The notes beneath the pieces were generated by a model, which saw only the letters and a list, made by a program, of their open reading frames with translations, searched no databases and had not been told where the DNA came from. From positions 33,793 to 97,792 of the forward strand of contig CAWELU010000055.1 of the NCBI GenBank assembly GCA_963809965.1: a DNA stretch of 64,000 nt, given 5' to 3'. Shown here piece after piece: positions 37,331 through 47,439 of this stretch (its first letter is position 1; the number at the start of each line of letters is the position of its first letter). The stretch is from CAIWHR01 sp963809965. Its GTDB lineage: Bacteria > Pseudomonadota > Gammaproteobacteria > Burkholderiales > Casimicrobiaceae. The translations under genes and the position numbers were made by a program.

Positions 37331-37837
37331 TCACCCCTCCCGGAAGCGGACGATCGGGTCCCCGTGCCCGATGGCCTGCCCGACGGCAACGCACACCTCG
37401 GCGATGGTGCCGGCGCGCGGCGACTTGATGTTGTTCTGCATCTTCATCGCGTCGAGGACGGCGATGGTCTGGCCGCGCTCCACGACATCTCCCGGCCCGA
37501 CGTTGACTTCGACGATCACGCCCGGCATCGGCGCATTCAGGGCGTGGGCGCTGGCGGACGCCGACTTGCGGGGGGCGGCGGCGGGGCTGCTGGCCGGCAC
37601 CGACACGGATCCCGCGGCGCGCGCTGCCACCTTGGTCGCCGGCGACGCCGGGCGTACCGCGTCCGTGCGGATCGGGGCAATTCCGGGCGTGATCGTCGCC
37701 TCGGGCAAGTCCTCGTCGCCCGACAGCGTGACCTCGTAGGACTGGTTGCCGACCATGACCTCGAAACGGTCGGCAGCCAACTCCTCGATGTCGATGACGA
37801 ATGCCTGGCCGCGGATCTCGAGCGTGTAGCGTCTCAT
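37331..37837 (-). CDS. mmdC: Biotin carrier subunit of Na+-pumping decarboxylase
   Basis: A 168-residue protein: N-terminal binding domain, Ala/Pro-rich linker (about residues 60-95), then a biotinyl domain with the biotin-lysine motif DAMKMQNNIKSP. It shuttles the carboxyl group from the A subunit to the membrane beta subunit. Its ATG overlaps the preceding stop by four bases. Confidence 0.9.
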   Translation of the reverse strand: MRRYTLEIRGQAFVIDIEELAADRFEVMVGNQSYEVTLSGDEDLPEATITPGIAPIRTDAVRPASPATKVAARAAGSVSVPASSPAAAPRKSASASAHALNAPMPGVIVEVNVGPGDVVERGQTIAVLDAMKMQNNIKSPRAGTIAEVCVAVGQAIGHGDPIVRFREG

Positions 37838-38241
37838 GGCTTGCCTCGCCGCTGCCAGCTGCGGTTCTGGCGCGCGCGCCCCGACGCCAGCCAGCGCGAT
37901 GCGTACAGCAAGCTGCCGGGCCAGTAGCTCCGCATGACCGGGGCAGCCTGGCGCCGGCGCACTGCCTTGTGCCTCAGCACCGCGACCGTGATCGCCGCAA
38001 CCAGATCGGCATCCATTCCATGCACCGTGGGTGTGATCGGAACCTGGGCGCCGATCGCCTCATCGCGGATGGACGCGACGCGCTCGGCCTCGTCGATCGA
38101 GGCTTCGGCCGACATGGGTTCGGGGGTCGCGCCCTCGAACCGCAGCACGAGAACGAGCAGACCCCAGAGCAGCGCGAGCAGCCCGAACACCAGTCCCATT
38201 CCAAGGACGGTCATCTGCAGTCCCCAACCCAGATTTTCCAT
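37834..38241 (-). CDS. mmdD: Small membrane subunit of Na+-pumping decarboxylase (OAD gamma-like)
   Basis: A 135-residue protein with one N-terminal membrane span (MTVLGMGLVFGLLALLWGLL) and a long polar tail ending in a basic stretch, as in OadG/MmdD. It stabilises the complex. It lies 21 bases after the carboxyltransferase gene. Confidence 0.8.
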   Translation of the reverse strand: MENLGWGLQMTVLGMGLVFGLLALLWGLLVLVLRFEGATPEPMSAEASIDEAERVASIRDEAIGAQVPITPTVHGMDADLVAAITVAVLRHKAVRRRQAAPVMRSYWPGSLLYASRWLASGRARQNRSWQRRGKP

Positions 38242-38262
38242 CCGCCGGCTCCGCTGCCCAGG

Positions 38263-39819
38263 CTACGACGGGAAGATCCCGTGTTTCTTGGGCGGGGTCT
38301 GCTGCACCTTGGTGCGCAGGATCTCGAGGGCGCGGATCAAGCGCGGACGCGTTTCGCGCGGCTCGATCACCTCGTCGATCTGGCCGACGTCGGCGGCGCG
38401 GTAGGGGTTGAAGAACTTCGTCCGGTAATAGTCGAGCAACTCGCGCTCCTTCGCAGCCGGATCCGGCGCGGCTTTGACCTCGTCCCTATAGAGTATGCGC
38501 ACCGCCGGTTCGGCGCCCATCACCGCGATCTGCGCTGTGGGCCAGGCGAAGGCGAGGTCATTGCGCATCTGCTTCGAGCTCATCGCGACGTAGGCGCCGC
38601 CCATCGCCTTGCGCGTGACGATCGAGATCTTCGGCACTGTCGCTTCGCAGTACGCGTAGATGATCTTGGCGCCGTGCCGGATTACGCCGCCGTATTCCTG
38701 ATCGGTTCCCGGCAGGAAACCCGGCGTGTCGACGAAGGTGACGAGCGGAATATTGTAGGCATCGCAGGTCCGGATGAAGCGGGAAATCTTGTCGCTCGCG
38801 TCGATGTTGAGCGCGCCCGACAGGTACGCCGGCTGGTTCGCAACCACGCCGACCGAGTAGCCATCCATCCGCGCGAATCCGACCACCGCGTTGGGGGCGA
38901 AGTTGGGATGGATTTCGAGAAAGCTGTCGCGGTCGAACACGGACCCGATCGCATCGCGCATGTCGTAGGGCTCATTCTCCCGGCGCGGGATCAGCGCGTT
39001 GAGCGACTCATCCATCCGGTCCCGCGGGTCGTACGGCTGGATCTGCGGCGGATCCTCGTTGTTGTTCTGCGGCAGGTAGCCGAGCAGCCGCTTGACCATC
39101 TCGATGGCGCTGCCCTCGTCGGCGGTGTCCAGCTGGGCCACCCCGCTGCGGCCTGCGTGCACGTCGGGGCCGCCGAGCGTTTGCGCCGTCACGTCCTCGC
39201 CGGTGATCGCCTTGATGACGTCCGGGCCGGTCAGGAACATCGAGCTGCCGGCCGCCATGATCACGAAATCGGTCAACGCGGGCGAGTAGACCGCGCCACC
39301 GGCGCAAGGTCCGAGGATGACCGAGATCTGCGGGATGACGCCGGAGGCCATCACGTTGCGCACGAATACTTCGCCGTAGGCGGCAAGGCTGCGCACTCCC
39401 TCCTGGATGCGCGCGCCGCCCGAATCGTTGAGCCCGACGACGGGAATGCCGCTTTCCAGCGCGAGATCCTGAATGCGGCAGATCTTTTGCGACTGCACCT
39501 CCGAGAACGAGCCGCCGAGGACCGTGAAGTCCTGCGCGAAGACCGCGATCCGCCGGCCGTTGATCTTGCCGAAACCGGTGACGATGCCGTCGCCCGGGAA
39601 CCGCTGCTTGTCCAGTCCGAACTCGGTGACGTTGTGCGTCGCGAGCGCGCCGAACTCCTGAAACGATCCCTCGTCGAGGAGCAGCGCCAGTCGTTCCCGG
39701 GCCGTGAGCTTACCCCGCGCGTGCTGCTGCTCGATGCGCTTCGTGCCACCGCCCAGGATCGCCCGCCCGCGCATCTCCCGCAGCGTCGTCAGCAACCCAT
39801 CCCCGTCACCGTCGATCAT
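38263..39819 (-). CDS. mmdA: Methylmalonyl-CoA-type decarboxylase carboxyltransferase subunit
   Basis: A 518-residue intact acyl-CoA carboxyltransferase: HARGKLTARERLALLLDEGS, NDSGGARIQEGV, GPCAGGAVYSPALTDF and TRKAMGGAYVAMSSKQMRND are classic. Together with B, C and D subunits this forms a Na+-pumping decarboxylase. Methylmalonyl-CoA is the best guess. Glutaconyl-CoA, an intermediate of anaerobic aromatic breakdown, cannot be excluded. First gene of its operon. Confidence 0.85.
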   Translation of the reverse strand: MIDGDGDGLLTTLREMRGRAILGGGTKRIEQQHARGKLTARERLALLLDEGSFQEFGALATHNVTEFGLDKQRFPGDGIVTGFGKINGRRIAVFAQDFTVLGGSFSEVQSQKICRIQDLALESGIPVVGLNDSGGARIQEGVRSLAAYGEVFVRNVMASGVIPQISVILGPCAGGAVYSPALTDFVIMAAGSSMFLTGPDVIKAITGEDVTAQTLGGPDVHAGRSGVAQLDTADEGSAIEMVKRLLGYLPQNNNEDPPQIQPYDPRDRMDESLNALIPRRENEPYDMRDAIGSVFDRDSFLEIHPNFAPNAVVGFARMDGYSVGVVANQPAYLSGALNIDASDKISRFIRTCDAYNIPLVTFVDTPGFLPGTDQEYGGVIRHGAKIIYAYCEATVPKISIVTRKAMGGAYVAMSSKQMRNDLAFAWPTAQIAVMGAEPAVRILYRDEVKAAPDPAAKERELLDYYRTKFFNPYRAADVGQIDEVIEPRETRPRLIRALEILRTKVQQTPPKKHGIFPS

Positions 39820-40024
39820 CGGTCGCTCCCCTGGAACAAAGGCCGCGCCCTGGCAAGGCGGTGCACGGAACTGCGCGACCGGCTGGATTGTCGCCCCGTT
39901 CGTTCGCGGCGCTCAAGCCTTATCGATCCTGCGCCCTGGGGCGGAGCGCCCGGTCGCGGCGATTCAGCCATGGTATCAAAGGGTCCGTTCCACCCGACGT
40001 CGCAGCGTTCGGCCGTCGCGTCGG

Positions 40025-41722
40025 TTACCGCTTGCTGGGCTTGGCGCGATGATCACGCCAGCTGCGCCACCATCGCCACAGGACCCATGGAATTCCCACC
40101 ACGGACAGCAAACCCCAAGCGGTGGCGGCGATGTCGGAAGCCGGGCGTGGCGGCGGCAGCAGATCCGGATCGCGAAACTCGGACGGGAATGCACGCGGCG
40201 GCAGGGGAATGATCTGCGCCATCCCGGGCTCGGCCGGGACGCGCGCGTGGTATTCCCAGGGGGTCACCGCCGGCGCGTCGCCGAAGACGCGGCTCGACGG
40301 GAACTGCGGAAAGCGAAGAAAGACGATGGCTTCGACATCGGCCGCGACCATCCGCGCAAGCGTACCCGTGGGCGCGGTTGACGCGTCCGAGGCGAGTGCC
40401 AGCAGGTTTGCTCCCGCTTCCTCGAAGGCCGCGGCGGGCATCAGCCGCGTCTGGTCCTCGGTCAGGTAGTCGAAGGACATGCGCGCCTTGGTGATCGAGC
40501 GATCCCTTGCCGCGATGAAGGGAAAACCCAGCGCGGCGACGACCCGGCTCGTCGGCCCCCGGGCCGGAATGGCCCAGCCCAACGCGCGCAGCGCATCGAC
40601 GCTGATGCTGGCGCAGTTCATGGATGCGTGCTGATAGACGAGCTGGTGGCGCCAGAACTGGTTGTAGACGCGGTTGAGCCCGGCCTGCAGCAACGCGCTC
40701 GCGCGATCGGATGAAAGCACCGCGACGATCATGTACGAAGGCCGGTACCATCCCTGGCCGCTGTTGAGGTCCGCGAGGTAGTTGTCGAGGGGGGCGGGTG
40801 CCGCGAGAATGCCCTTTTCGCTTTCGACATCGAGCGAGTAGAAATTGTTGGCGAGCCAATCGCCGATCGCGCCGTCGTCCTGCGTGCGGCCGGTGACGAG
40901 GGTGAAGTGGCCGCCGTGCGCCTCGTCGTCGTCACCCTGCGCCCCGTTGACCATGATGCCGATGACCGCACGCCCCGGCGGCACCGCGTCCGCGCCCGGA
41001 TTGCGCTGCCACAACGTGGTCGTGGCGAACGGACTGCGCGCTCCACCGGCAGGTTCGGCGCGGACGAGGGCGCGCAATGCCTCGGCGGCGGGTAGCGCCA
41101 GTGCGAGCGGACTCGCCGTCGGGGCCCGATCCAGGCGGAAATCCACGGGCCAGATCGTGCGCGCAACGAAGGTTCCGTCGACGATCCTGCCGCGTATCTT
41201 GAGGTCCCGGTGACGCGAGATATTCCGCCGACGAGCCGTCGAAGTAGGATCGGTTCATCGCGATCTTCGGCGTGAGCGAGAAGCGCAGCGAACCGCGAGC
41301 ATGGTCGAGCATCGTCGCGTCCGCCGACGAGCCGGGCGCCGGCGATGATCTGCGGCGCCGCCATCCAGACGAGCGGCGGGTACTCGGCGGCGGCATCGCT
41401 CGGACGCGCAGCAAGCCACGCCACGAGATCGTCGGTCGCGCGGACTCCCGTTGCAAACGTCGCGCAGGGCACGCCGGGCTTGGGGACAGCGATCGTCTCC
41501 CGCGCGAAATACCAGAGCGCCTGCCGGATAGGCGGGCAGTCGCTGCAATGCCCATCGGCCAGGCGGAAGTCCGCGGCCCGGTAGAGTCCGACGGACCCCC
41601 CGCTCCGCAGGGCGGGCTGCACGAAGTCCGCCGGAGCGCCGGCAGCGAAAGCGGGCATGGGCAGGAGAAGGAAAGCGACCAGTGCGGCGTAGCGGGTCCC
41701 GTGTCGCGGCCCGGCTCGTCAC
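40025..41722 (-). CDS. Exported or membrane-anchored protein, unknown function (frameshifted)
   Basis: About 564 residues if three extra bases (near 41683, 41330 and 41215) are removed. The N terminus then reads as a signal peptide (LVAFLLLPMPAFAAG). The C terminus has one membrane span (TAWGLLSVVGIPWVLWRWW) and a basic tail, so the protein probably faces the periplasm. Conserved-looking stretches are FRLADGHCSDCPPIRQALWYF and YQHASMNCASISVDALRALG. I recognise no family. The start is a GTG at 41722, directly beside the egtD remnant on the other strand. Confidence 0.6.
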
Positions 41723-41740
41723 ATCGCTTGCATTATGGCG

Positions 41741-42053
41741 CAGGAAGGTCGATCGGCAATTTCGGCCCCGCCGAAGCGCTGGCGTTCCTCGCGGCCATGA
41801 GGCTACTTTGCGGCGTGCCTGGTAGCGGCCTCCTGATCGGCGTGGATACCTGGAGGAAGGACGAGGCGCGATTACATGCCGCTTACGACGGACATGCCGC
41901 GCGTGTTCGCGTCCGGTGAGCGGATATCACACCGAGAACTCGTACAAGTACGCACCCGCCGAATTCGCCGCGCTGCTCGAGCGCGCCGGGATTCGCGGCA
42001 TCCGCTGCTGGCAGGACGCTGCTGGCGACTCCGCGGTCTTCTACGCGGACTGA
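41741..42053 (+). pseudogene. Remnant of egtD (L-histidine N-alpha-methyltransferase)
   Basis: About 105 codons of EgtD survive. The first block RSIGNFGPAEALAFLAAMR and LLIGVDTWRKDEARLHAAYD matches the middle of EgtD. The second block FASGERI, then HTENSYKYAPAEFAALLERA and DSAVFYAD, matches its C terminus. Roughly 200 N-terminal residues and about 50 to 60 residues between the blocks are missing, and the frame also shifts at 41930. This is true decay, unlike the single-base shifts elsewhere. It converges with egtB, whose stop is 11 bases away. Confidence 0.8.
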
Positions 42054-42063
42054 TGATGCGCCG

Positions 42064-43364
42064 TCAGCGCGCTCCACGCGCAAGACGCAGCCCGGAGAAC
42101 TGCCAGCGCGCCTCGGGCGGAAAGAAGTTACGGTAGGTCGCGCGAATGTGCGAGCGTGGCGTGGCGCACGAGCCGCCGCGCAGCACATACTGATTGCACA
42201 TGAACTTGCCGTTGTACTCGCCAATGGCGCCCGCGGCCGGTGCGTAACCGGGATAGGGCGCGTACGGGCTCTGCGTCCACTCCCAGACGTCGCCGAAGAG
42301 CTGCGCGGGCGCACCGGCCGGCGGTTCGGTGCGCAGCGCCAGCGGATGCAACGCCCCGCTGTCGAGAAAATTGCCCTCGATCGGAGCGCCGGCGGCGGCG
42401 TGCTCCCACTCGAACTCCGTGGGCAGCCTCGCGCCCGCCCAGCGCGCGTACGCATCGGCCTCGAAATAGCTCACGTGCGCGAGCGGAGTGTTCGGGTCGA
42501 TCTCGACGCGCCCGGTGAGCGTGTAGGTCGTCCAACGGCCGTCGCGCTTCTCCCAATAGAGTGGCGCGGTCCACCGTTGCGCCTCGACGGTGTCCCAGCC
42601 GAGCGAGAGCCAGCATTCCGGGCGGCGGTATCCGCCATCCTCGACGAAAGCCAGGAAATCGCCGTGCGTGACCGGATGCGAAGCCAGCTCGAACGCCGCG
42701 ACGAATGCGCGATGTCGCGGCAACTCGTTGTCGAAACAGAAATCCGTTGCCCGCGTGTCCGACCTCGACGAGGCCGCCTGCATAGGGCAGCCAGCGTCGC
42801 TCCCGGGCCTTGACCGGCGTGAGCGGCCATCGGTCCCGGTAGGCGGGCTCCAGCGGATTCATCGACAGCAGGTGCTTGACGTCGGTCAGGATCAGTTCCT
42901 GGTGCTGCTGCTCGTGCTGGATGCCGAGGTCCAGCAACGCGGCAAGGGTCGGATCGTCCGTCGCCTGTTCGAGCAAGGGCGCCATCCGCTGCTCGACGTG
43001 GCGCCGGTACGCGCGCACGTCGTCGAGCGATGGACGCGAGAGAAGACCGCGTTGGGGACGTGGGTGCTTGTCGCCGACCGCGATGTAGTACGAGTTGAAC
43101 AACACCCGGAAATTCGGGTGGAAGGGGCGGTAGCCACGCAGGTACGGCTCGAGCACGAACGTTTCGAAGAACCAGCTCGTGTGCGCCAGATGCCACTTGA
43201 CCGGACTGGCGTCGGCCATCGACTGCAGCGCGCAATCTTCCGCCGTCAGCGGCGCCGCGAGCGCGAGCGTGGTCGCGCGCACGGCGCGAAAGAGCTCCTC
43301 CAGCCGCGGCGCGCCGGCTCGCGCTCGCCGTCTTCGTCCGCCGGGAGGGTCGAACTCGTGGCAT
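42064..43364 (-). CDS. EgtB-family iron-dependent sulfoxide/selenoxide synthase (frameshifted)
   Basis: About 432 residues. The N-terminal DinB-like domain has HLAHTSWFFETF (H58/H61) and IQHEQQHQELILTD (H150, H154), the iron triad pattern of EgtB. The C-terminal formylglycine-generating-type domain ends GGSCATPRSHIRATYRNFFP and SGLRLAR. Two extra bases lie near 43310 and 42747. The start may be ATG 43364 or the TTG at 43370, which has AGGAG at better spacing. EgtB joins hercynine to a thiol; its relative SenA joins hercynine to a selenosugar. The adjacent selD makes SenA a real possibility. The two are not separable by eye. Confidence 0.85.
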
Positions 43365-43388
43365 GGCCAAGGTGTCTCCTCGCAGAGC

Positions 43389-44446
43389 TCAAGCTACCGT
43401 CACGTGTGCGGTGCCGGGCGTTATCTCGCCGATCACGGCGGCGCGATCGAATCCGTCGTTGCGAAAGATCGCGAGCACCTCCTCCGTCGCTTCCGGGGCA
43501 CAGGCGACGAGCAGCCCGCCCGAGGTCTGCGGATCGGTGAGCAGCGCCCGCTCGATGGCGGAGGTCCCGGCAGCGAGCGTCACGTCGTGCCCGTACCCCG
43601 ACCAGTTGCGCCCCGATGCGCCTGTGACATGACCTTCGCGCGCGAGTTCGAGCACGCCCGGATGCAACGGGATCCGCGCAAACTCGATGGTCGCGCCGAC
43701 GCTCGACGCACGGCAGACTTCGAGCAGGTGTCCGAGCAAACCGAAACCTGTCACGTCGGTCATGGCGTGAACGGGTTCCATCGTGCCGAACGTGACACCC
43801 GGGGTGTTGAGCTGCGTCGTGCTCGCGAGCATTGCCGCGTAGCCTTGCGGGGAAAGCTTTTCCTTCTTGAGCGCCGCACTGTAGATGCCGACGCCCAGGG
43901 GCTTGCCGAGCACGAGCTGGTCTTTCGCCACGCGCCCCGGCGTTGCGCTTGACGTTGGCGGGATCGACGAGGCCGATGACGACCAGCCCATAGATCGGCT
44001 CGACCGAGTCGATGGTATGGCCGCCGGCCACCGGAATGCCGGCGCTCGCGCATATGGATTCGCCGCCGGCGAGTATCCCGCGGATTGTTTCCACGGGCAA
44101 CTTGTCGACCGGCATCCCGACCAATGCCAACGCGAACAACGGCGTGCCGCCCATCGCGTAGACGTCGGAAATCGCGTTGGTGGCCGCGATGGCGCCGAAA
44201 TCGTGCGGGTCGTCGACGATGGGCATGAAGAAGTCCGTCGTGGCAACGATCGCCTGGCGGTCATTGATCTGGTAGACGGCGGCGTCGTCGGCAGTCTCGA
44301 CCCCGACGATGAGGGCGTCCGACAAGACGGAAGGTACCGGCCTTGGCCAGGATTTCCCGCAGTACCGCGGGGGAGATCTTGCAGCCACAACCTCCGCCAT
44401 GGCTCATCTGCGTGAGGCGAAGCGGGGCGCGAGCGGGGGCGTTCAT
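43389..44446 (-). CDS. selD: Selenide, water dikinase SelD (frameshifted)
   Basis: About 351 residues. The N terminus SHGGGCGCKISPAVL holds the catalytic cysteine and lysine, TTDFFMPIVDDPHDFGAI and NAISDVYAMGG bind metal and ATP, and MTDVTGFGLLGHL is conserved. SelD makes selenophosphate from selenide and ATP. Two extra bases (near 44335 and 43943) break the frame. ATG at 44446 with AAGGAG upstream. It ends 25 bases before egtB on the same strand. No selA, selB, tRNA-Sec or selU is in the window. Confidence 0.87.
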
Positions 44447-44991
44447 CGTCGAGTTACTCCTTCGCGAAGCGCGGTACGCCGGGGCAAGCCACCGCGACGC
44501 TGGCTTGGTTGCCGCCGGCGCGATCGAGGATTCTACCGGTGCCGGCCCGAGTGGTCTCCTGAACGCACGGGTGGCGCGCAGTCGGTCGCCTTGCCTGCCA
44601 AAACCACGAAAACGTGACACAGATCAAATCAACCGTTGGCATGACGCTATCGCGGAAGAGTGCTCCAGCGTAGCATTCACGGCAACGCGATTGCGGGGTG
44701 GTCTCGCGCAGGCGGACGCGGGCGCCACGGCTGCGCAACACCCGGTTCGTCGCATCATTCGGAGCGGACGGCTTGAAGTCGAAGGATTCTGCACCCCACG
44801 ACCTTATTCTGCAGGCGGTTCGTCGGTCGCGGGCGACCGTCCTCCCGGCATCAAAGTCGATTCCTGCGACGCGGCACGGCGCGCACAGCTTTCCCGGAGC
44901 ACCCGATCAGGACGCCTCCGTGCCTTGGCGCCGATCGAAGCCTGTACGCGTCGTTCCGACCGACATCCGTGCGGCCTGATGGAGACCTGAC
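44447..44991. other. Intergenic region between selD and the nfnA-like gene
   Basis: About 545 bases between divergent genes. No open frame here has a recognisable family. The only element I can point to is the FNR-like box at 44614-44627. The region presumably holds promoters for both operons. Confidence 0.5.
44614..44627. promoter_or_regulatory. FNR/DNR-like site
   Basis: GTGACacagATCAA matches TTGAY-N4-RTCAA with one mismatch. It lies 168 bases upstream of selD and 365 bases upstream of the nfnA-like gene, so either operon could be the target. It is the second such site in the window, the other being upstream of qhpA. Confidence 0.35.
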
Positions 44992-45903
44992 ATGAATGCG
45001 CATCCGATGTCGCAGTTCGAGATCGTTTCCCGCGAGGACTTCTCCGACGTCACCTATCTGCTGGAATTCCGCCACCCGCTGATGGCCAAAGCCGCGAGGC
45101 CGGGGCAGTTCGTCATCGTCATGTCGCATCCGGAGGGCGAGCGCATCCCGCTGACGATCGCGGATTTCGACCGGCAGAAGGGGACGATCACGCTGGTGAT
45201 CCAGGCCGTCGGCAAGACCACGCGCGAGATGCAGCAGACCTGCCAGGTCGGGACAACGCTGTACGCGGTGGTCGGCCCGATGGGCATCCCCAGCCCGATC
45301 GGGCACGCGAAGAAGGTGCTGTGCGTCGGCGGAGGGCTGGGTGTCGCGCCGATCTTTCCGCAGGCGCGCGCGTTCAAGGAGAGCGGCGCGTACGTGATCG
45401 GCGTCGTCGGGTTCCGCACGCGTGACCTCGTCTTCTGGGACAAGAAATTCCGCGCGTGCTGCGACGATTTCATCCTGTGCACCGACGATGGCTCGGCGGG
45501 CATGAAAGGCATGATCACCGAAGGGATAAGGCGCGCGATCGAATTGCACCCCGACATCGACGAGTGCGTCGCGATCGGGCCGCCGGTGATGATGAAGGGT
45601 TGCGCGGAAGCGACCCGGCCGCACAAGATCAAGACCGTCGTCAGCCTGAATCCGTTGATGGTCGACGGCACGGGGATGTGCGGCGGCTGCCGCGTCAAGG
45701 TGGGCGGCCAGGTCAAGTTCGCCTGCGTCGACGGCCCGGACTTCGACGCCCATCAGGTCGATTTCGACGACCTGATGACGCGGTTGAAGCGCTTTGCGGA
45801 GGAAGAGAAGGCGGCCATGCAGCGTTGGTCGGAGAACTGCCGGCTGTTCACGCAGACGCCCGCGCAGCCGGCGGAGCCCTCGATGGACTCGGAACGGTAC
45901 TAA
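44992..45903 (+). CDS. NfnA/SudB-like NAD(P)-ferredoxin oxidoreductase, small subunit
   Basis: A 303-residue intact protein. N-terminal FAD-binding barrel (PGQFVIVMSHPEGERIPLTI), a nucleotide-binding domain (VLCVGGGLGVAPIFPQA) and a C-terminal [2Fe-2S] segment with DGTGMCGGCRV (C230, C233) and FACVDGP. This fits the small subunit of NADH-dependent ferredoxin:NADP+ oxidoreductase (NfnA) or sulfide dehydrogenase. It is followed four bases later by its large-subunit partner. Confidence 0.8.
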   Translation: MNAHPMSQFEIVSREDFSDVTYLLEFRHPLMAKAARPGQFVIVMSHPEGERIPLTIADFDRQKGTITLVIQAVGKTTREMQQTCQVGTTLYAVVGPMGIPSPIGHAKKVLCVGGGLGVAPIFPQARAFKESGAYVIGVVGFRTRDLVFWDKKFRACCDDFILCTDDGSAGMKGMITEGIRRAIELHPDIDECVAIGPPVMMKGCAEATRPHKIKTVVSLNPLMVDGTGMCGGCRVKVGGQVKFACVDGPDFDAHQVDFDDLMTRLKRFAEEEKAAMQRWSENCRLFTQTPAQPAEPSMDSERY

Positions 45904-45906
45904 GCG

Positions 45907-47414
45907 ATGGCCAAGAAACGAACGATTCGCACGATCCCGCAGCAGCGGACACCGATGCGCGAGCAGGATCCGCGCATCCGCGCCAAGAATTTTGCCGAGG
46001 TGGCCCGCGGCTACAACCTCGACGAAGCGCTCGTCGAGAGCGAGCGTTGCCTGCGCTGCCCGGACCAGCCATGCATCGCCGGCTGCCCGGTCGGCATCGA
46101 CATCCCGGCGTTCATCGAGAAGATCGGCCAGAAGGATTTCCGCGGGGCCTACGACGTCATCACCGCCACGAATCTGTTGCCGGCGGTATGCGGCCGCGTC
46201 TGCCCGCAGGAGAGCCAGTGCGAGGGCGTGTGCACGGTGGGCGATTCGCTGGAACCGGTGGCGATCGGCCGGCTCGAGCGCTGGGTCGGCGACAAGGCGA
46301 TCGCCGAGGGATGGACGAACATCCCCTACATCGAGCGCAACGCGTATCGGATCGGGATCGTCGGCTCCGGTCCGGCGGGCATGGCCTGCGCCGCCGACAT
46401 GGTGAAGGCGGGATGCGACGTGACCGTCTACGAGGCATTTCACCAGCCTGGCGGCGTGCTGCGCTACGGCATTCCGGATTTCCGACTGCCCGAACGAGGT
46501 CATCGACGCGGAGATCGCCAACCTCGCCAAGCTGGGCGTCAAGTTCGAGTGCAACACGCTGGTGGGTCGCCTGTTCACGATCGAGCAGATGATCGACGAG
46601 CTCGGCTTCGATGCGGTGTTCGTCGGCACGGGCGCCGGCTACCCGACGATGCTGGGCATTCCCGGCGATTCGCTCAACGGCGTGCTCTCGGCGAACGAGC
46701 TGCTGACCCGCTGCAACCTGATGCGTGCGAAGGAGTTCCCGAACTACGACACGCCGCTGCCGCTGGGCCGACGCGTCGCGGTCGTCGGCGCCGGCAACAC
46801 GGCGATGGATGCGATGCGAGTCTCTCTGCGACTTGGGTGCGGAGGAGGTCCATTGCGTCTACCGGCGCAGCCGGACGGAATGCCCGGCCCGCGCGGAGGA
46901 AGTCCATCACGCGGAGGAGGAGGGCGTCGAATTCCACTGGCTGACCAATCCGGTGGAGATCATCGACGACGGCAAGGGCGGCGTGCGCGCGATGCGCTGC
47001 ATCCAGATGGAATTGGGCGAACCCGACGATTCGGGCCGGCGGCGCCCGGTCCCGGTCGCGGGCAGCGAGCACGAGCTCGAGATCGATCTGGTCGTGTTCG
47101 CGATCGGCACCAACGCGAACCCGATCATGGGCCAGACCTCGAAGCTCAAGCTCAACAAGCGCGGCTACATCGATACCGATGCGGACCTCGCCACCTCGGT
47201 GGCCGGCGTGTTCGCCGGCGGTGATATCGTGACGGGTGCGGCGACCGTGATCGAGGCGATGGGCGCCGGGCGCAAGGCGGCGCGAAACATGAAGGCCTAT
47301 CTGGGCCTGCGCGACGCCGACGCACCATATGTCGGCGATGCCAGGAGCGGTGCGGGGACATTGTTCGGCATCGATTTGAGAGAGCGCAACTTCGTGCGCG
47401 TCCGTGTGGCATGA
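45907..47414 (+). CDS. NfnB/GltA-like FAD-Fe-S oxidoreductase, large subunit (frameshifted)
   Basis: About 501 residues. N-terminal Fe-S domain with CLRCPDQPCIAGCPVGIDIP and CGRVCPQESQCEGVC, then an FAD motif (GIVGSGPAGMACAADM) and NAD(P) motif (VAVVGAGNTAMDAMR), ending with VFAGGDIVTGAATVIEAM. Two extra bases lie near 46493 and 46832. With the preceding gene it could carry out NADH/ferredoxin:NADP+ transhydrogenation. It could equally serve as the NAD(P)H module of the KorAB enzyme encoded next. Confidence 0.8.
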
Positions 47415-47439
47415 GGAAACCGGAGCAGCATAAGAGACC

